From: Parahaliea maris
GTDB taxonomy: Bacteria; Pseudomonadota; Gammaproteobacteria; Pseudomonadales; Halieaceae
Assembly: GCF_008064665.1 (NCBI RefSeq)
Contig: NZ_VRZA01000007.1
Location: forward strand, 186,001-250,000
DNA: 64,000 bases
Direction of reading: 5' to 3'
The position numbers and the translations under genes are program-made. This document shows positions 8,609 to 19,316 of this stretch, one piece after another (the stretch's first letter is position 1; each line of letters starts with the position of its first letter). The notes beneath the pieces are model-generated. The model did no database searches. It was not told the DNA's origin and saw only the letters and a list, made by a program, of their open reading frames with translations.

Positions 8609-10885
8609 GTGGCCAGGGAAGGCCGCTCTATCCCGATCACGTCAGGTGCAGCGGTGAACCCATTCATTTCAAAACGCACAGCGGATACGCAGGTTGACGG
8701 GCGACGCTTGCTGACGGACATCAGCGGTGGCGTTACCGCCTCCGTCGTGACCCTGCCCAAGGCCATGGCCTATGGCGCCCTGGTGTTTGTGCCGCTGGGG
8801 CCGGAGTACGCCGCCACCGGCCTGCTGGCCGGCATTATCTCCCTGGCCTTTGGCAACCTGCTGAGTTTCCGCGGCGGCAGCCCCATCCTCATCAACAGTA
8901 CCCTGTCTCTGGCGTCGCTGATGCTGGCGGCGGTCCTCGCCGGGTTGCTGGAGCGCCTGTCCTACCTGGCGCCGGCGGAACGCCAGCAGACCGCGCTGGC
9001 CCTGTTGTTTCTCACGGTTTTCCTGGCCGGCCTGTTCCAGGTGGTGGCGGGCGTAGTCAAGCTGGGCGGGCTGGCCCGCCTGATTCCGCGGCAGGTGATA
9101 GCGGGCCTGGTGAATGGCGTGTCGGTGCTCATATTCACGGCCCAACTGCCGGTGCTGTTGGGGCTGCCATCCGGCACCACCCTGGCTGCAGTGTCGCTCG
9201 CGGAGCACGGCGGGTTCGCCTGGAGCCTGTTCATCGGCGCGGTGACCATGCTGGCCATCTGGCGCGGCGGCCGGCTGGTCAGCCGGGTGCCCCCCGTATT
9301 TACCGGGCTCGGTGTCGGGTGCCTGCTGTTCTATGCCATCCAGTTCGTTACCGGGCATGCTCCCGGGCCCATGCTGGGGCACCTCGAGAGCACCTTGCCA
9401 ACCCCGGCCAGGGCGCTGGAGTTCGTGCAACTGGCGCCGGGTTTCGCCGGTCAGCTGTTGCATGTTCTGCCCTATGCGCTGGGGGTGGCCGGCGTGCTGT
9501 CGCTGTGGAGCCTGTTGTTCATGGCCACTGCCGACAACCGCCGGGGACTGCAGAGTAACGGCAATGTGGAGCTGGTGAGCCAGGGCGCCAGCAACATGCT
9601 GCTGGCCTGCTTCGGCGGGGTGTCGGTGGCGGGCAATTCCAACACCCTGGTCAATTACGACAACGGCGGCCGTACCCGGTTATCCCGCCTGAGCTGTGGC
9701 GTGTTCGCCCTGGCGGTACTGCTGTTTCTCGGCCCGCTGATTTCCCACCTGCCGGCGGTGCTGCTGGCGAGTGTGCTGGTGGTGTTTTCCCTGCAGGCGG
9801 TGGACCCCTGGAGCCTGCGCATGGCGCGCATTGCCTTCAGCGGTGGTCTCGAGGCGAAAGAGGCCCTGCGCGACCTGCTGGTCATGTTACTCGTGATGGG
9901 CATCCTGCTGGGCCTCGGGGTGCTCGAGGCCGTGGCGGCGGGCATCGCGATCTCCCTGGCCCTGTTTGTCATGCGCATGGGGCAGGAGATTATCCGTGGC
10001 GACGCCAACGGGATCGAGGTGAACTCCGGAGCGCTGCGCCGGCACCGGGAACAGGTGGTACTGAAATCCCGCGGCCGGGCCATTCGCCTGCTGGAGATAG
10101 AGGGTGCACTGTTCTTTGGTACGGCAGACACCGTAGCCGATCGCATTCTGCAACTGGCAGAGCAGGGGGCTGAGTACGTCGTTCTGGATTTGCGGCGCAT
10201 TACCGAGGTGGATGCCACCGGCGCCGAGCTGTTGACGAAGATGAATGCCCGGTGCCGGGAGGGCGGCACGCTGTTGCTACTGAGCGGGGTCGACCTGCGA
10301 GAAGCAGACAATGCCTTCCTGCAGCGTATCGGTACCCTGGATGCGTTTGTGGGCCGTCATTTTGTGTATCTCAACGACGCCTTGCGTTTTGCCGAAGACC
10401 AGCTCCTGGGGCGGGCGCTCGGCGGCGACCGCTACCAGCGGCCCCTCGCTTTTGCCGAATTCGGCATGTGCCAGAACCTGGCGCCCGGGGACATCGACTT
10501 GCTACAGGGCTATTTCCACCCGACCCACCACGCCGATGGCGAAGCGCTGTTCGTGGAGGGCGCCGAGGCAGATTGCGTGTTCCTGGTGGCCAGTGGACAG
10601 GTGGACGTGCGAGTGCGGGTCAGTGGCAGCACGGACAAGACAGTGCAGAGCATCTGTCCCGGCTTTTTGTGCGGGGAGTTGGGCATGCTGGAGAACCGCA
10701 GGCGCTATGGCACGGCCTACGCGCGTGGCGAGGTGACCTGTTACTGCCTGACGCAGTCAGCCCTCACCACCCTGCACAGGCTGGCGCCGGACCTGGCGTT
10801 CCGCTTCCTCGCCGCCATGTCCACCGAGTTCGCCGACCGCCTGGCGGCGAAGTCCCGGACTATGGCGAGCCGGGTGTACGTGTAA
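8609..10885 (+). CDS. SulP-family anion transporter with STAS and cyclic-nucleotide-binding domains
   Basis: This inner-membrane SLC26/SulP-type transporter has 758 residues if the GTG at 8609 is used (preceded by gaaggtga); a GTG at 8654 is an alternative. Residues about 30-440 form many hydrophobic helices and include the family-typical early segment VVTLPKAMAYGALVF. A STAS domain follows at about 490-590 with the DLRRITEVDATGAELL strand-helix. A C-terminal cNMP-binding beta-roll lies at about 630-745, containing FVEGAEADCVFLVASGQVDV and a GELGMLENRRR phosphate-cassette-like loop. Substrates of the family are sulfate, bicarbonate or dicarboxylates; the substrate here cannot be told. The cNMP module suggests gating or recruitment by a nucleotide or other ligand. 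Confidence 0.88.
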   Translation: MAREGRSIPITSGAAVNPFISKRTADTQVDGRRLLTDISGGVTASVVTLPKAMAYGALVFVPLGPEYAATGLLAGIISLAFGNLLSFRGGSPILINSTLSLASLMLAAVLAGLLERLSYLAPAERQQTALALLFLTVFLAGLFQVVAGVVKLGGLARLIPRQVIAGLVNGVSVLIFTAQLPVLLGLPSGTTLAAVSLAEHGGFAWSLFIGAVTMLAIWRGGRLVSRVPPVFTGLGVGCLLFYAIQFVTGHAPGPMLGHLESTLPTPARALEFVQLAPGFAGQLLHVLPYALGVAGVLSLWSLLFMATADNRRGLQSNGNVELVSQGASNMLLACFGGVSVAGNSNTLVNYDNGGRTRLSRLSCGVFALAVLLFLGPLISHLPAVLLASVLVVFSLQAVDPWSLRMARIAFSGGLEAKEALRDLLVMLLVMGILLGLGVLEAVAAGIAISLALFVMRMGQEIIRGDANGIEVNSGALRRHREQVVLKSRGRAIRLLEIEGALFFGTADTVADRILQLAEQGAEYVVLDLRRITEVDATGAELLTKMNARCREGGTLLLLSGVDLREADNAFLQRIGTLDAFVGRHFVYLNDALRFAEDQLLGRALGGDRYQRPLAFAEFGMCQNLAPGDIDLLQGYFHPTHHADGEALFVEGAEADCVFLVASGQVDVRVRVSGSTDKTVQSICPGFLCGELGMLENRRRYGTAYARGEVTCYCLTQSALTTLHRLAPDLAFRFLAAMSTEFADRLAAKSRTMASRVYV

Positions 10886-11007
10886 TCATAGCGGCTCTGG
10901 TTGCGCCCCAGCTGATGCTGGGCACGTGCAATGTGGCAAGCCAACCGGGCCTGAAAGCCTGTTTGTGGCTGGCTTCTGGTGCTCCGGTGCTGTTGGAGAA
11001 ACCCGTC

Positions 11008-12069
11008 ATGAACGTCATTGAACTGTCGCCGCCCTACCTGATCTTCCTGGGTGACGTCACCGATACCACCTACGCCAAGACAGGCGCAGGCCTGGCGCAG
11101 TGGCGCCCGGAGCTGTGCCTCGGCCAGTTGAGCCTGATTGATACCGGCGTCGACCTTGGCCTGCCTGCCATGACGGTCGCAGAAGCTGCGGCAGCCGGTG
11201 CCCGGTCCCTGGTGATCGGCACCGCCTCGGTGGGCGGGGGTGTTCCGGAAGCGTGGCTGCCCACCCTGCTGGAGGCGGTCTCTGTCGGGATGGAAGTTGT
11301 GGCTGGCGTACATGCGACACTCGCGAGCCACCCGGCCCTGTCCGCAGCGGCCAGTGCCGCCGGCGTGCGCCTGGTGGATGTGCGGGTGCCGCCGGTCGGT
11401 ATTCCCGTTGCCAGTGGCAGGAAGCGCCGCGGCATGCGCTTACTGACCGTAGGCACGGACTGTGCCGTAGGCAAAAAGTACACCGCCCTGGCCATTGATA
11501 AAGCGATGCGTGAAGTCGGTCTGCAGTCGCAGTTTCGCGCCAGTGGCCAGACCGGGATCATGATCGCCGGTGAGGGAATGCCAATCGACGCGGTGGTGGC
11601 AGATTTTGTGTCCGGTGCTGCTGAGTTATTGTCTCCGGCAAACGAGCCTGCGCATTGGGACGTGATTGAAGGGCAGGGCTGCCTGACCCACCCGGGCTAC
11701 GCCGCGGTGAGTATGGGGCTGTTGCTGGGGTCGCAACCGGACGCCTTTGTGGTTTGCCATGAGGCGGGACGCACCCATATTTCCGGATGGGAAGATTTCC
11801 CTCTGGCGTCCGTCGATCAGGTAATTGCGCGCACCGTTGCCGCAGGTGCCATCACCAATCCCGCCATCCGCTGCGTTGGTGTTAGCGTCAATACCTCTAA
11901 CCTCGCTTCGGCGGAAGTGGCGGGGTACCTTTCCCGGCTGGAAGAAAATCTGGGGTTGCCGTGTTTCGACCCACTGCGGCAAGTTCCGTCTTCGCTGTTG
12001 CAAACCCTGCAGGCAATGACCCCCGCCGCCTCTGGGCTTTCCAGCGAAGAACAGGAGAATTCATTGTGA
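11008..12069 (+). CDS. dgcN: DgcN-like D-glutamate N-acetyltransferase (DUF1611 family)
   Basis: 353 residues from the ATG at 11008, which has ggagaa 7 bases upstream; the reading frame is open far upstream but that part overlaps the transporter gene. DUF1611 proteins have an N-terminal Rossmann-like half and a C-terminal P-loop half; the modified P-loop GTDCAVGKKYT is seen at 149-159. The next gene is a dipeptide-epimerase-like enolase-superfamily protein starting within its stop codon. That pair matches DgcN-DgcA of marine proteobacteria, where DgcN N-acetylates D-glutamate before oxidation by DgcA. The function is therefore inferred from family plus gene pair. Confidence 0.82.
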   Translation: MNVIELSPPYLIFLGDVTDTTYAKTGAGLAQWRPELCLGQLSLIDTGVDLGLPAMTVAEAAAAGARSLVIGTASVGGGVPEAWLPTLLEAVSVGMEVVAGVHATLASHPALSAAASAAGVRLVDVRVPPVGIPVASGRKRRGMRLLTVGTDCAVGKKYTALAIDKAMREVGLQSQFRASGQTGIMIAGEGMPIDAVVADFVSGAAELLSPANEPAHWDVIEGQGCLTHPGYAAVSMGLLLGSQPDAFVVCHEAGRTHISGWEDFPLASVDQVIARTVAAGAITNPAIRCVGVSVNTSNLASAEVAGYLSRLEENLGLPCFDPLRQVPSSLLQTLQAMTPAASGLSSEEQENSL

Positions 12070-13043
12070 AGTTACATGTCGAACCGGTGAGCTTTCCCCT
12101 GGAGCGTCCCTTTGTCATCACCGGCTACCGCTTTGACTCGGCCGACACCGTGCAGGTTCGTCTGCAGGATGGGGAGTTCCGCGGGCGAGGTGAGGGTATG
12201 GGGATGTACTATCACAACGAGACCCAGCAGAGCATGGCAAGCCAGTTGGAACAGGTGGCGAGCGCCGTCGAGGCCGGCGCAAGTCGGGAGGCAGTGCAGG
12301 ACCTGCTGCCTGCCGGCGGGGCATTGAATGCGCTGGACTGCGCGCTGTGGGATCTCGAGGCCAAGCGCGCGTGCACCAGTGTCTGGGAATTGCTGAATCT
12401 GAGGCCAAAGCCGCTTACGACCGTGTGCACCATTGGTATTGATACCCCGGAGGCCATGGCCGAATTGGCTCGACAGTACCGCCGTTACTCCAACCTGAAA
12501 ATCAAACTCAGCGATGATGCTCCCATCGAGCGCCTGGAGGCTATCCGCAAGGCCCGGCCGGACGCTGTACTTGTCATCGACGTGAATCAGGGCTGGTCCA
12601 TTGAACAACTGCGCGAGTATGCGCCCGCGGCGAAGCGCTTGGGCATCGCCATGATCGAGCAGCCTCTCAAGCGCGGCGAAGACGAGGCGCTGGAAGGTTA
12701 TGTATCTCCCGTACCCCTCGGTGCCGACGAATCCTGCCTGGACGCCGAGGACTACGCCAGGGTGGCGCGCTACTACTCGGTGATCAACATCAAGCTCGAC
12801 AAGTGCGGTGGGCTCACCCAGGCACTGAAGCTGGTTCAACTTGCCCAGCAGGACAGCAAAGCACTGATGGTAGGCAACATGACCGGTTCCTCCCTGTCCA
12901 TGGCCCCCGCCTTCGTGGTGGGTCAGTTCTGCCAGTTTGTCGACATCGATGGAGCGTTGTTACTGGCGCAGGACATCGATGGTGGGCTGGATTATGGCGA
13001 AGGCGGTGTGGTGGGAGTGCCCTCGCCGTCACTCTGGGGGTGA
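12066..13043 (+). CDS. dgcA: DgcA-like enolase-superfamily enzyme (dipeptide epimerase family; N-acetyl-D-glutamate dehydrogenase candidate)
   Basis: 325 residues from a GTG at 12066 that overlaps the dgcN stop (GTGA). The muconate-lactonizing-enzyme fold is recognised by its active-site series: K145-x-K147 (LKIKLSDD), metal ligands D172 (VIDVNQ), E198 (MIEQPL) and D221 (GADES), and K243 (INIKLDK). By sequence it would be called L-Ala-D/L-Glu epimerase, but the tight coupling to dgcN favours the DgcA role in D-glutamate catabolism. A murein-peptide epimerase function remains possible. No mpaA or other murein-peptide gene lies nearby. Confidence 0.82.
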   Translation: MKLHVEPVSFPLERPFVITGYRFDSADTVQVRLQDGEFRGRGEGMGMYYHNETQQSMASQLEQVASAVEAGASREAVQDLLPAGGALNALDCALWDLEAKRACTSVWELLNLRPKPLTTVCTIGIDTPEAMAELARQYRRYSNLKIKLSDDAPIERLEAIRKARPDAVLVIDVNQGWSIEQLREYAPAAKRLGIAMIEQPLKRGEDEALEGYVSPVPLGADESCLDAEDYARVARYYSVINIKLDKCGGLTQALKLVQLAQQDSKALMVGNMTGSSLSMAPAFVVGQFCQFVDIDGALLLAQDIDGGLDYGEGGVVGVPSPSLWG

Positions 13044-13143
13044 TCGCTTCCCCTCAAAACACAACAACCGAGGGGTACGGCTGGGGTTTATGCCGTCGTG
13101 TAGAGGCCGCTTGGCTATACCGTAGGTACAGTTAACGGCACGG

Positions 13144-13197
13144 ATCAGCACCGTTCTGCTCCAGAGTCTCCTAAGGTGCTGATTTTTATGAAAATAT
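13144..13197 (+). terminator. Candidate intrinsic terminator after dgcNA
   Basis: Arms atcagcacc (13144-13152) and ggtgctgat (13185-13193) are exact complements and the second arm runs into five Ts. The 32-nt loop is long for an intrinsic terminator, so the call is tentative. It lies about 100 bases downstream of the dgcA stop. Confidence 0.45.
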
Positions 13198-13292
13198 TTG
13201 TGCACATTTCCCTACTGCCGGTGCACTGACTCGGGGGCCGTTCTGAGTAGACTTGTGGGTGTCGAATCAACAGCTCACGGAGGGCTACCGAC

Positions 13293-14255
13293 ATGAAATA
13301 CCGCAACGCACTTCCCCAGATCAACGGCAAGGACTGCCTGACCGATGGCGGCCTGGAAACCACCCTGGTGTTCCTGGAAGGCATCGACCTGCCGCAATTC
13401 TCTGCCATTTACATGCTGGTACACCCGCAGCACCGTCAATACCTGGAGGATTATTACCGCAGCTACATCGAACTGGGCCAACACTATGGTGTGGGCGTGG
13501 TGCTGGAGAGCGCCACCTGGCGTAGCAGCCATGGCTGGGCCGAGGCGCTGGGATACAGCCCGGAGCAACTCGACGCCCTGAACCGGGATGCGATTCGCCT
13601 GCTGACCGGCCTGCGCGAAGCCTGTGAAACTCCCCAGTCCCCACTGGTGGTCAGCGGCTGTATCGGTCCCCGGGGCGACGGTTACGTGGCGGAACACAAG
13701 ATGAGCGTTGCCGAGGCCGAAGCCTATCACCGGCAGCAAATCGAGCTGTTTGCCGATGAGGGGGTCGACTGCGTCACCGCCATGACCATGAACTATATTG
13801 AGGAGGCCGCCGGTATCGCCAGGGCTGCCGCCGCAGCAGGCGTGCCGGCGGTGATCTCCTTCACCGTGGAAACCGATGGTCGCCTGATCACCGGTGAAAG
13901 CCTTGAGCAGGCCATCAGTGCTGTGGATGCGGCCTGTGACTCGCCCCCGGCCTACTACATGATCAACTGCGCCCATCCCACCCATTTTGATGACGCGCTC
14001 GCCTCCAAAGAGCCCTGGGTGCAACGGATCCGCGGCCTGCGCGCCAATGCTTCCAAGTGCAGCCATGCAGAACTCGATTGTGCCGAGAAACTGGACATCG
14101 GTAACCCGCAGGAGCTGGCCCGGGAGTACCGGGTGTTGACCGGGCGACTGCCGCAGGTTTCGGTAGTGGGCGGTTGTTGTGGCACCGATATGCGGCACAT
14201 CCGGGCGATTGCCGAGCAGCGGTTCGGTGAGGCGCCAGTGGGCAATATCGCCTGA
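13293..14255 (+). CDS. Homocysteine S-methyltransferase family protein
   Basis: This 320-residue TIM-barrel enzyme of the Hcy-binding family transfers a methyl group to homocysteine to make methionine from a donor such as S-methylmethionine or betaine. The expected zinc-binding cysteines are present: C226 in MINCAHPT and the C295-C296 pair in VGGCCGTD. A good ribosome binding site (acggagggctaccgac) precedes the ATG. The length is near MmuM (about 310). It is monocistronic and ends 46 bases before a strong terminator. The methyl donor cannot be told from sequence; no transporter for S-methylmethionine is adjacent. Confidence 0.87.
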   Translation: MKYRNALPQINGKDCLTDGGLETTLVFLEGIDLPQFSAIYMLVHPQHRQYLEDYYRSYIELGQHYGVGVVLESATWRSSHGWAEALGYSPEQLDALNRDAIRLLTGLREACETPQSPLVVSGCIGPRGDGYVAEHKMSVAEAEAYHRQQIELFADEGVDCVTAMTMNYIEEAAGIARAAAAAGVPAVISFTVETDGRLITGESLEQAISAVDAACDSPPAYYMINCAHPTHFDDALASKEPWVQRIRGLRANASKCSHAELDCAEKLDIGNPQELAREYRVLTGRLPQVSVVGGCCGTDMRHIRAIAEQRFGEAPVGNIA

Positions 14256-14300
14256 AGCTCAGGGAGTAACCGGGCAGTAAAAGCTCGGGGCCAGAAACAG

Positions 14301-14333
14301 AAAAGGCCGGCTGATCTGATCAGCCGGCCTTTT
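14301..14333. terminator. Bidirectional intrinsic terminator between the homocysteine methyltransferase gene and rpoD
   Basis: The arms aaaggccggctga and tcagccggccttt form a perfect 13-bp GC-rich hairpin with a 5-base loop, flanked by As on the left and Ts on the right. It would terminate both converging transcripts. Confidence 0.9.
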
Positions 14334-14368
14334 GATTTGCGCCTGACGTTTGCCGGGATTACTCGGCT

Positions 14369-16174
<1,806 letters not shown>

Positions 16175-16417
16175 CAAGTGCATACCTATTTACGTAAAAA
16201 AAATATAGCCGCGAATTGTACCGGAATGAGGGCCTGTCTAACCACCGCGAGCGCGGGTAATTTCACGGTTTTTGCCGCTGATCAGCCCTGAATGTCGGTA
16301 CTTCAGTGGTATTTCCAGCCGCTGGTCCAGGTTTACGGTCAGTGGGGGCAAGCGGCTGCAAACTCAAGGGGCTCGCCCAATTACCTCTCGCGACGATCCT
16401 GTACGGTCAGCGCACGC

Positions 16418-18274
16418 CTAGCGTCCGCGGTTGCCACGCTCGGCGTCGAGCTTCTGTTTTTCTTGCAACAGCTCTCTCAGCTGTTGCTTCTCCTCTGCGC
16501 TCATCTGAGCGTAGTTGGTGAGTTTCAGTTTGTCGACTTGCGCCGCCAGCGCGGATTTACGCGGTAGTAACGCCAGTTCCGCCATGGTGTCGGCGAACTG
16601 CCGCTCGATGCCCTCGGTCGGTATCAGGCGCTCCTGGCCTGCCAGTCTGTTCAGCAATTCGCCCTGCGGGGTGCCGTACCAGTGCCCCAGTAACATGGCC
16701 GTGGACGACTCCGGCCGGCGCTGCAGCAGGGTGAGCATCTCCACCAGCAGGGCGATGTCATCGCCTTCCAGCAGGGCCAGCGAATCGATCTCCGCCAGTT
16801 GCGCCACCGCCGGCTTGTGCAGCAACAGGGCCAGTGCCGCCTGCGCCAGGTTGGAGTAGCCCCGGGCAACGGGGATGTCCGGGCTGCGCTGGCGCGGCGC
16901 GGGTTCTGCCGCGGTGTCCTGTTCCGCTTGCCCCGCGCGTTCGGTGTCCGGCTCTGTCGCCGGGGGCGGAGGCGCTTCCAGTTGCATCAGGCTCTGCAGG
17001 TCCAGCCCGGTGCGGCGCGCCAGTTCCTGGAACATCAGCTGGCGGTATACGCCTTCCGGCAGCTGGCGAATATAGGGCAGCACCTGCTTGCTGAGGCGGG
17101 CGCGGCCGTCGAGGCTGTCGGTGTCTATTCCTTCAGACAGCGCCTCGAACAGGAAAGTTTCCAGCGGTTGTGCTGTCTCCAGCAGTTTTTCGAAACCCTC
17201 GCTGCCGCGGGCGCGTACCGCGGTATCCGGATCATCGCCCTCGGGCAGGAACAGGAAGCGCGCCTGGCGCCCGTCCTGCAGTGCAGGTAGTGCCGCTTCG
17301 AGGGCGCGGAACGCCGCTTTGCGACCCGCTTCGTCGCCGTCGAAGCAGAACAACACTTCCGGGCACAGGCGGAAGATGCGTTCCAGGTGGGTTTTGCTGG
17401 TGGCCGTACCCAGGGTGGCGGTGGCGTTGCTGATGCCGTGCTGGGCTAGGGCGATCACGTCCATGTAGCCTTCGACGACCAAGATGCGTGACAGCTGGCG
17501 GTTGGCCTGGCGCGCCTGGTACAGACCGTAGAGCTCGCGGCCCTTGTGGAAAATGGCCGTTTCCGGAGAGTTCAGGTACTTGGGCTTGTCGTCGCCCAGT
17601 ACCCGCCCGCCAAAGGCAATCACCCGCCCGCGTTGGTCGCGGATAGGGAACACCACCCGGTCGCGGAAGCGGTCGTAGGTGCGTCCGGCATCGTTCTCCA
17701 CCAGCATGCCGGCGTCGAGTAGTAGCTTGCGTTGCGCCTCGCTGCCGCCGAAGCGCTGCAGCAGGTTGTCCCAACCCGGGGGGGCAAAGCCGAGGTCGAA
17801 CTGCTTGGCGATCTGGCCGGTGAGCCCGCGCTGCTTGAGGTAGTCCACCGCGCGCTGGGCCTGGGGGTGTTGCCGCAACTGCTGCTGGTAGTAGCGGGCG
17901 ATTTCCTCCATCAGGGCGTAGAGCGGCTTGTTGGTGTGCTCGGGGGGCGCTGCGCCGCCGGGGCCGCGGGTTTGTTCCCGGGGTACATCGAGTCCGAGGC
18001 TGCCGGCCAGGGTATCCACTGCGGCCGGAAAATCCACGTTCTCGTAGTCCATCACGAAGCCGATGGCATTGCCGCCGGCGCCGCAGCCAAAGCAGTAGTA
18101 AAACTGCTTGTCGGGATTGACGCTGAAGGAGGGGGTTTTTTCCTCGTGGAAGGGGCAGCGGGCGCTGTAGTTCTTGCCCGATTTCTTCAGTTTGACCCGG
18201 CGGTCCACCACCTCGACGATGTCCAGCCGGTCCAGCAGCTCGTCGAGAAAGGATTGCGGTATCCGTCCGGCCAT
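16418..18274 (-). CDS. dnaG: DNA primase
   Basis: DnaG makes RNA primers at the replication fork. The 618-residue protein has the N-terminal CHC2 zinc ribbon (C40, H43, C61, C64), the catalytic Toprim domain with VVEGYMDVIAL and CFDGDEAGRKA, and a C-terminal helicase-binding part. A proline-rich linker (about residue 430-460) precedes the C-terminal domain. The length is usual for the family. It lies between yqeY and rpoD in the conserved order. Confidence 0.97.
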   Translation of the reverse strand: MAGRIPQSFLDELLDRLDIVEVVDRRVKLKKSGKNYSARCPFHEEKTPSFSVNPDKQFYYCFGCGAGGNAIGFVMDYENVDFPAAVDTLAGSLGLDVPREQTRGPGGAAPPEHTNKPLYALMEEIARYYQQQLRQHPQAQRAVDYLKQRGLTGQIAKQFDLGFAPPGWDNLLQRFGGSEAQRKLLLDAGMLVENDAGRTYDRFRDRVVFPIRDQRGRVIAFGGRVLGDDKPKYLNSPETAIFHKGRELYGLYQARQANRQLSRILVVEGYMDVIALAQHGISNATATLGTATSKTHLERIFRLCPEVLFCFDGDEAGRKAAFRALEAALPALQDGRQARFLFLPEGDDPDTAVRARGSEGFEKLLETAQPLETFLFEALSEGIDTDSLDGRARLSKQVLPYIRQLPEGVYRQLMFQELARRTGLDLQSLMQLEAPPPPATEPDTERAGQAEQDTAAEPAPRQRSPDIPVARGYSNLAQAALALLLHKPAVAQLAEIDSLALLEGDDIALLVEMLTLLQRRPESSTAMLLGHWYGTPQGELLNRLAGQERLIPTEGIERQFADTMAELALLPRKSALAAQVDKLKLTNYAQMSAEEKQQLRELLQEKQKLDAERGNRGR

Positions 18275-18351
18275 TCGGGGTCAACAGGATTCGTTGGTGG
18301 TATGGCGGGTTATTGAACCACGCCGGAGGGGGGCTTGGCAGCCCCGGCTAT

Positions 18352-18807
18352 TCAGCCCGCCAGGCGAGCCTTGACGATCTTGCTGACCTCGGCCATATCG
18401 GCCCGGCCTTGGAGCTGCGGCTTGAGCTGGCCCATGACGGGGCCCATGGCCTGCATGCCGCTGGCGCCGGAAGCACTGATGGCGGCATCGACCATCTCGA
18501 TGATTTCCGCTTCAGACAGCTGCGCCGGCAGGAATTCCTGGATTACGGCAATTTCGCGCTCTTCCTGCTCCGCCAGCTCATTGCGGCCGGCATCGTAGTA
18601 CTGGGAGGCGGAGTCCTTGCGCTGCTTGACCATTTTGTCGAGCACGGCAAGGGCGCGAGCGTCGTCGACTTCGATACGCTCGTCCACTTCGATGCGCTTG
18701 AATTCGGCCTGAATCAGCCGAATCGTGCCCAGCCGCTCTTTTTCCCGTGCTTTCATGGCGGCTTTCATGGCCGCCTTCACGGTCTCGACGAGGGTCGGGT
18801 CACTCAT
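18352..18807 (-). CDS. GatB/YqeY domain protein
   Basis: This 151-residue YqeY-family protein is related to the C-terminal domain of the amidotransferase subunit GatB. The typical pattern EREIAVIQEFLPAQLSEAEI followed by MGPVMGQLKPQLQGRADM is seen. It is a soluble, helical protein whose function is unproven; a tRNA-linked role has been proposed from the GatB similarity. It lies between rpsU and dnaG, as in many gammaproteobacteria. Confidence 0.93.
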   Translation of the reverse strand: MSDPTLVETVKAAMKAAMKAREKERLGTIRLIQAEFKRIEVDERIEVDDARALAVLDKMVKQRKDSASQYYDAGRNELAEQEEREIAVIQEFLPAQLSEAEIIEMVDAAISASGASGMQAMGPVMGQLKPQLQGRADMAEVSKIVKARLAG

Positions 18808-18839
18808 TGGGGTTGTACCAGAAGGGTGGTCTGTACGGC

Positions 18840-19055
18840 TTAGTACAGACGGACGCGCTTGCGGTTTTCCCGGGAGAGCTTCTTCAGGTGACGCTTGACG
18901 GCTGCGGCTGCAGCGCGCTTGCGCACGGTGGTGGGCTTCTCGTAGTGCTCGCGCTTGCGAACTTCAGCCAGTACGCCCGCTTTTTCGCAGGAGCGCTTGA
19001 AACGACGCAGGGCAACGTCGAAGGGCTCGTTTTCTTTGACCTTAACGTGAGGCAT
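18840..19055 (-). CDS. rpsU: 30S ribosomal protein S21
   Basis: 71 residues, starting [19 protein letters not shown] and ending in a very basic tail, as expected of bS21. The open frame runs far upstream, but the ATG at 19055 is right: it has an AGGTGAAG ribosome binding site and gives the family length. It is the first gene of the rpsU-yqeY-dnaG-rpoD group. Confidence 0.97.
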   Translation of the reverse strand: MPHVKVKENEPFDVALRRFKRSCEKAGVLAEVRKREHYEKPTTVRKRAAAAAVKRHLKKLSRENRKRVRLY

Positions 19056-19157
19056 TAAGTCTTCACCTGTATCCAATAGTTGTAGGTGCCTGCAAATTGA
19101 GCAGACAACACCTGAAAGGGCGCGCATTCTATACCTATGTTGGGGGATTTGCAAAGG

Positions 19158-19179
19158 CCAATTGGATCCCAATTGGATC
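19158..19179. repeat. Exact 11-bp tandem duplication
   Basis: The word ccaattggatc occurs twice back to back (19158-19168 and 19169-19179). The second copy runs into a palindromic repeat unit, so this may be a duplication at a repeat insertion point. Confidence 0.6.
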
Positions 19180-19205
19180 CCCGACAGGGGCGCTCGGGGA
19201 TGACG
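19174..19205 (-). repeat. Dispersed palindromic repeat, copy 1
   Basis: On the minus strand it reads cgtcatccccga, a 9-base loop, then tcggggatcca, with an 8-bp stem (19177-19184 with 19194-19201). The same arrangement occurs at 23874-23905. It lies between rpsU and the brnT promoter, in non-coding DNA, as REP-type elements usually do. Confidence 0.7.
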
Positions 19206-19280
19206 GTTGGGGAGCCTATGGGGAGGAAGGCCTCTTGGCTTTTGGGGTGACGAACTGGGTGTCTGGGGTGCTCCTGGCAA

Positions 19281-19307
19281 TTGACAGGTGTATGTACATA
19301 ATGTAAT
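19281..19307 (+). promoter_or_regulatory. Candidate brnTA promoter with palindromic operator
   Basis: A consensus -35 TTGACA (19281-19286) is followed 15 bases later by TGTAAT (19302-19307), five of six matches to the -10 box; the spacer is shorter than ideal. Between them lies the perfect 10-bp palindrome tatgtacata (19291-19300). BrnA antitoxins repress their own operon, so this is a plausible BrnA-BrnT operator. Confidence 0.5.
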
Positions 19308-19316
19308 TACAGAAAT

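Noticed and set aside
10252-11007. Long upstream extension of the DgcN frame
   Set aside because: It overlaps the 3' part of the transporter gene in another frame and is arginine/proline-rich; the ATG at 11008 with ggagaa gives the family length.
13198-13292. Possible SAM or cobalamin riboswitch before the homocysteine methyltransferase gene
   Set aside because: Only about 95 bases lie between the candidate terminator and the start, and no conserved riboswitch core (such as a SAM-I stem set) is recognisable.
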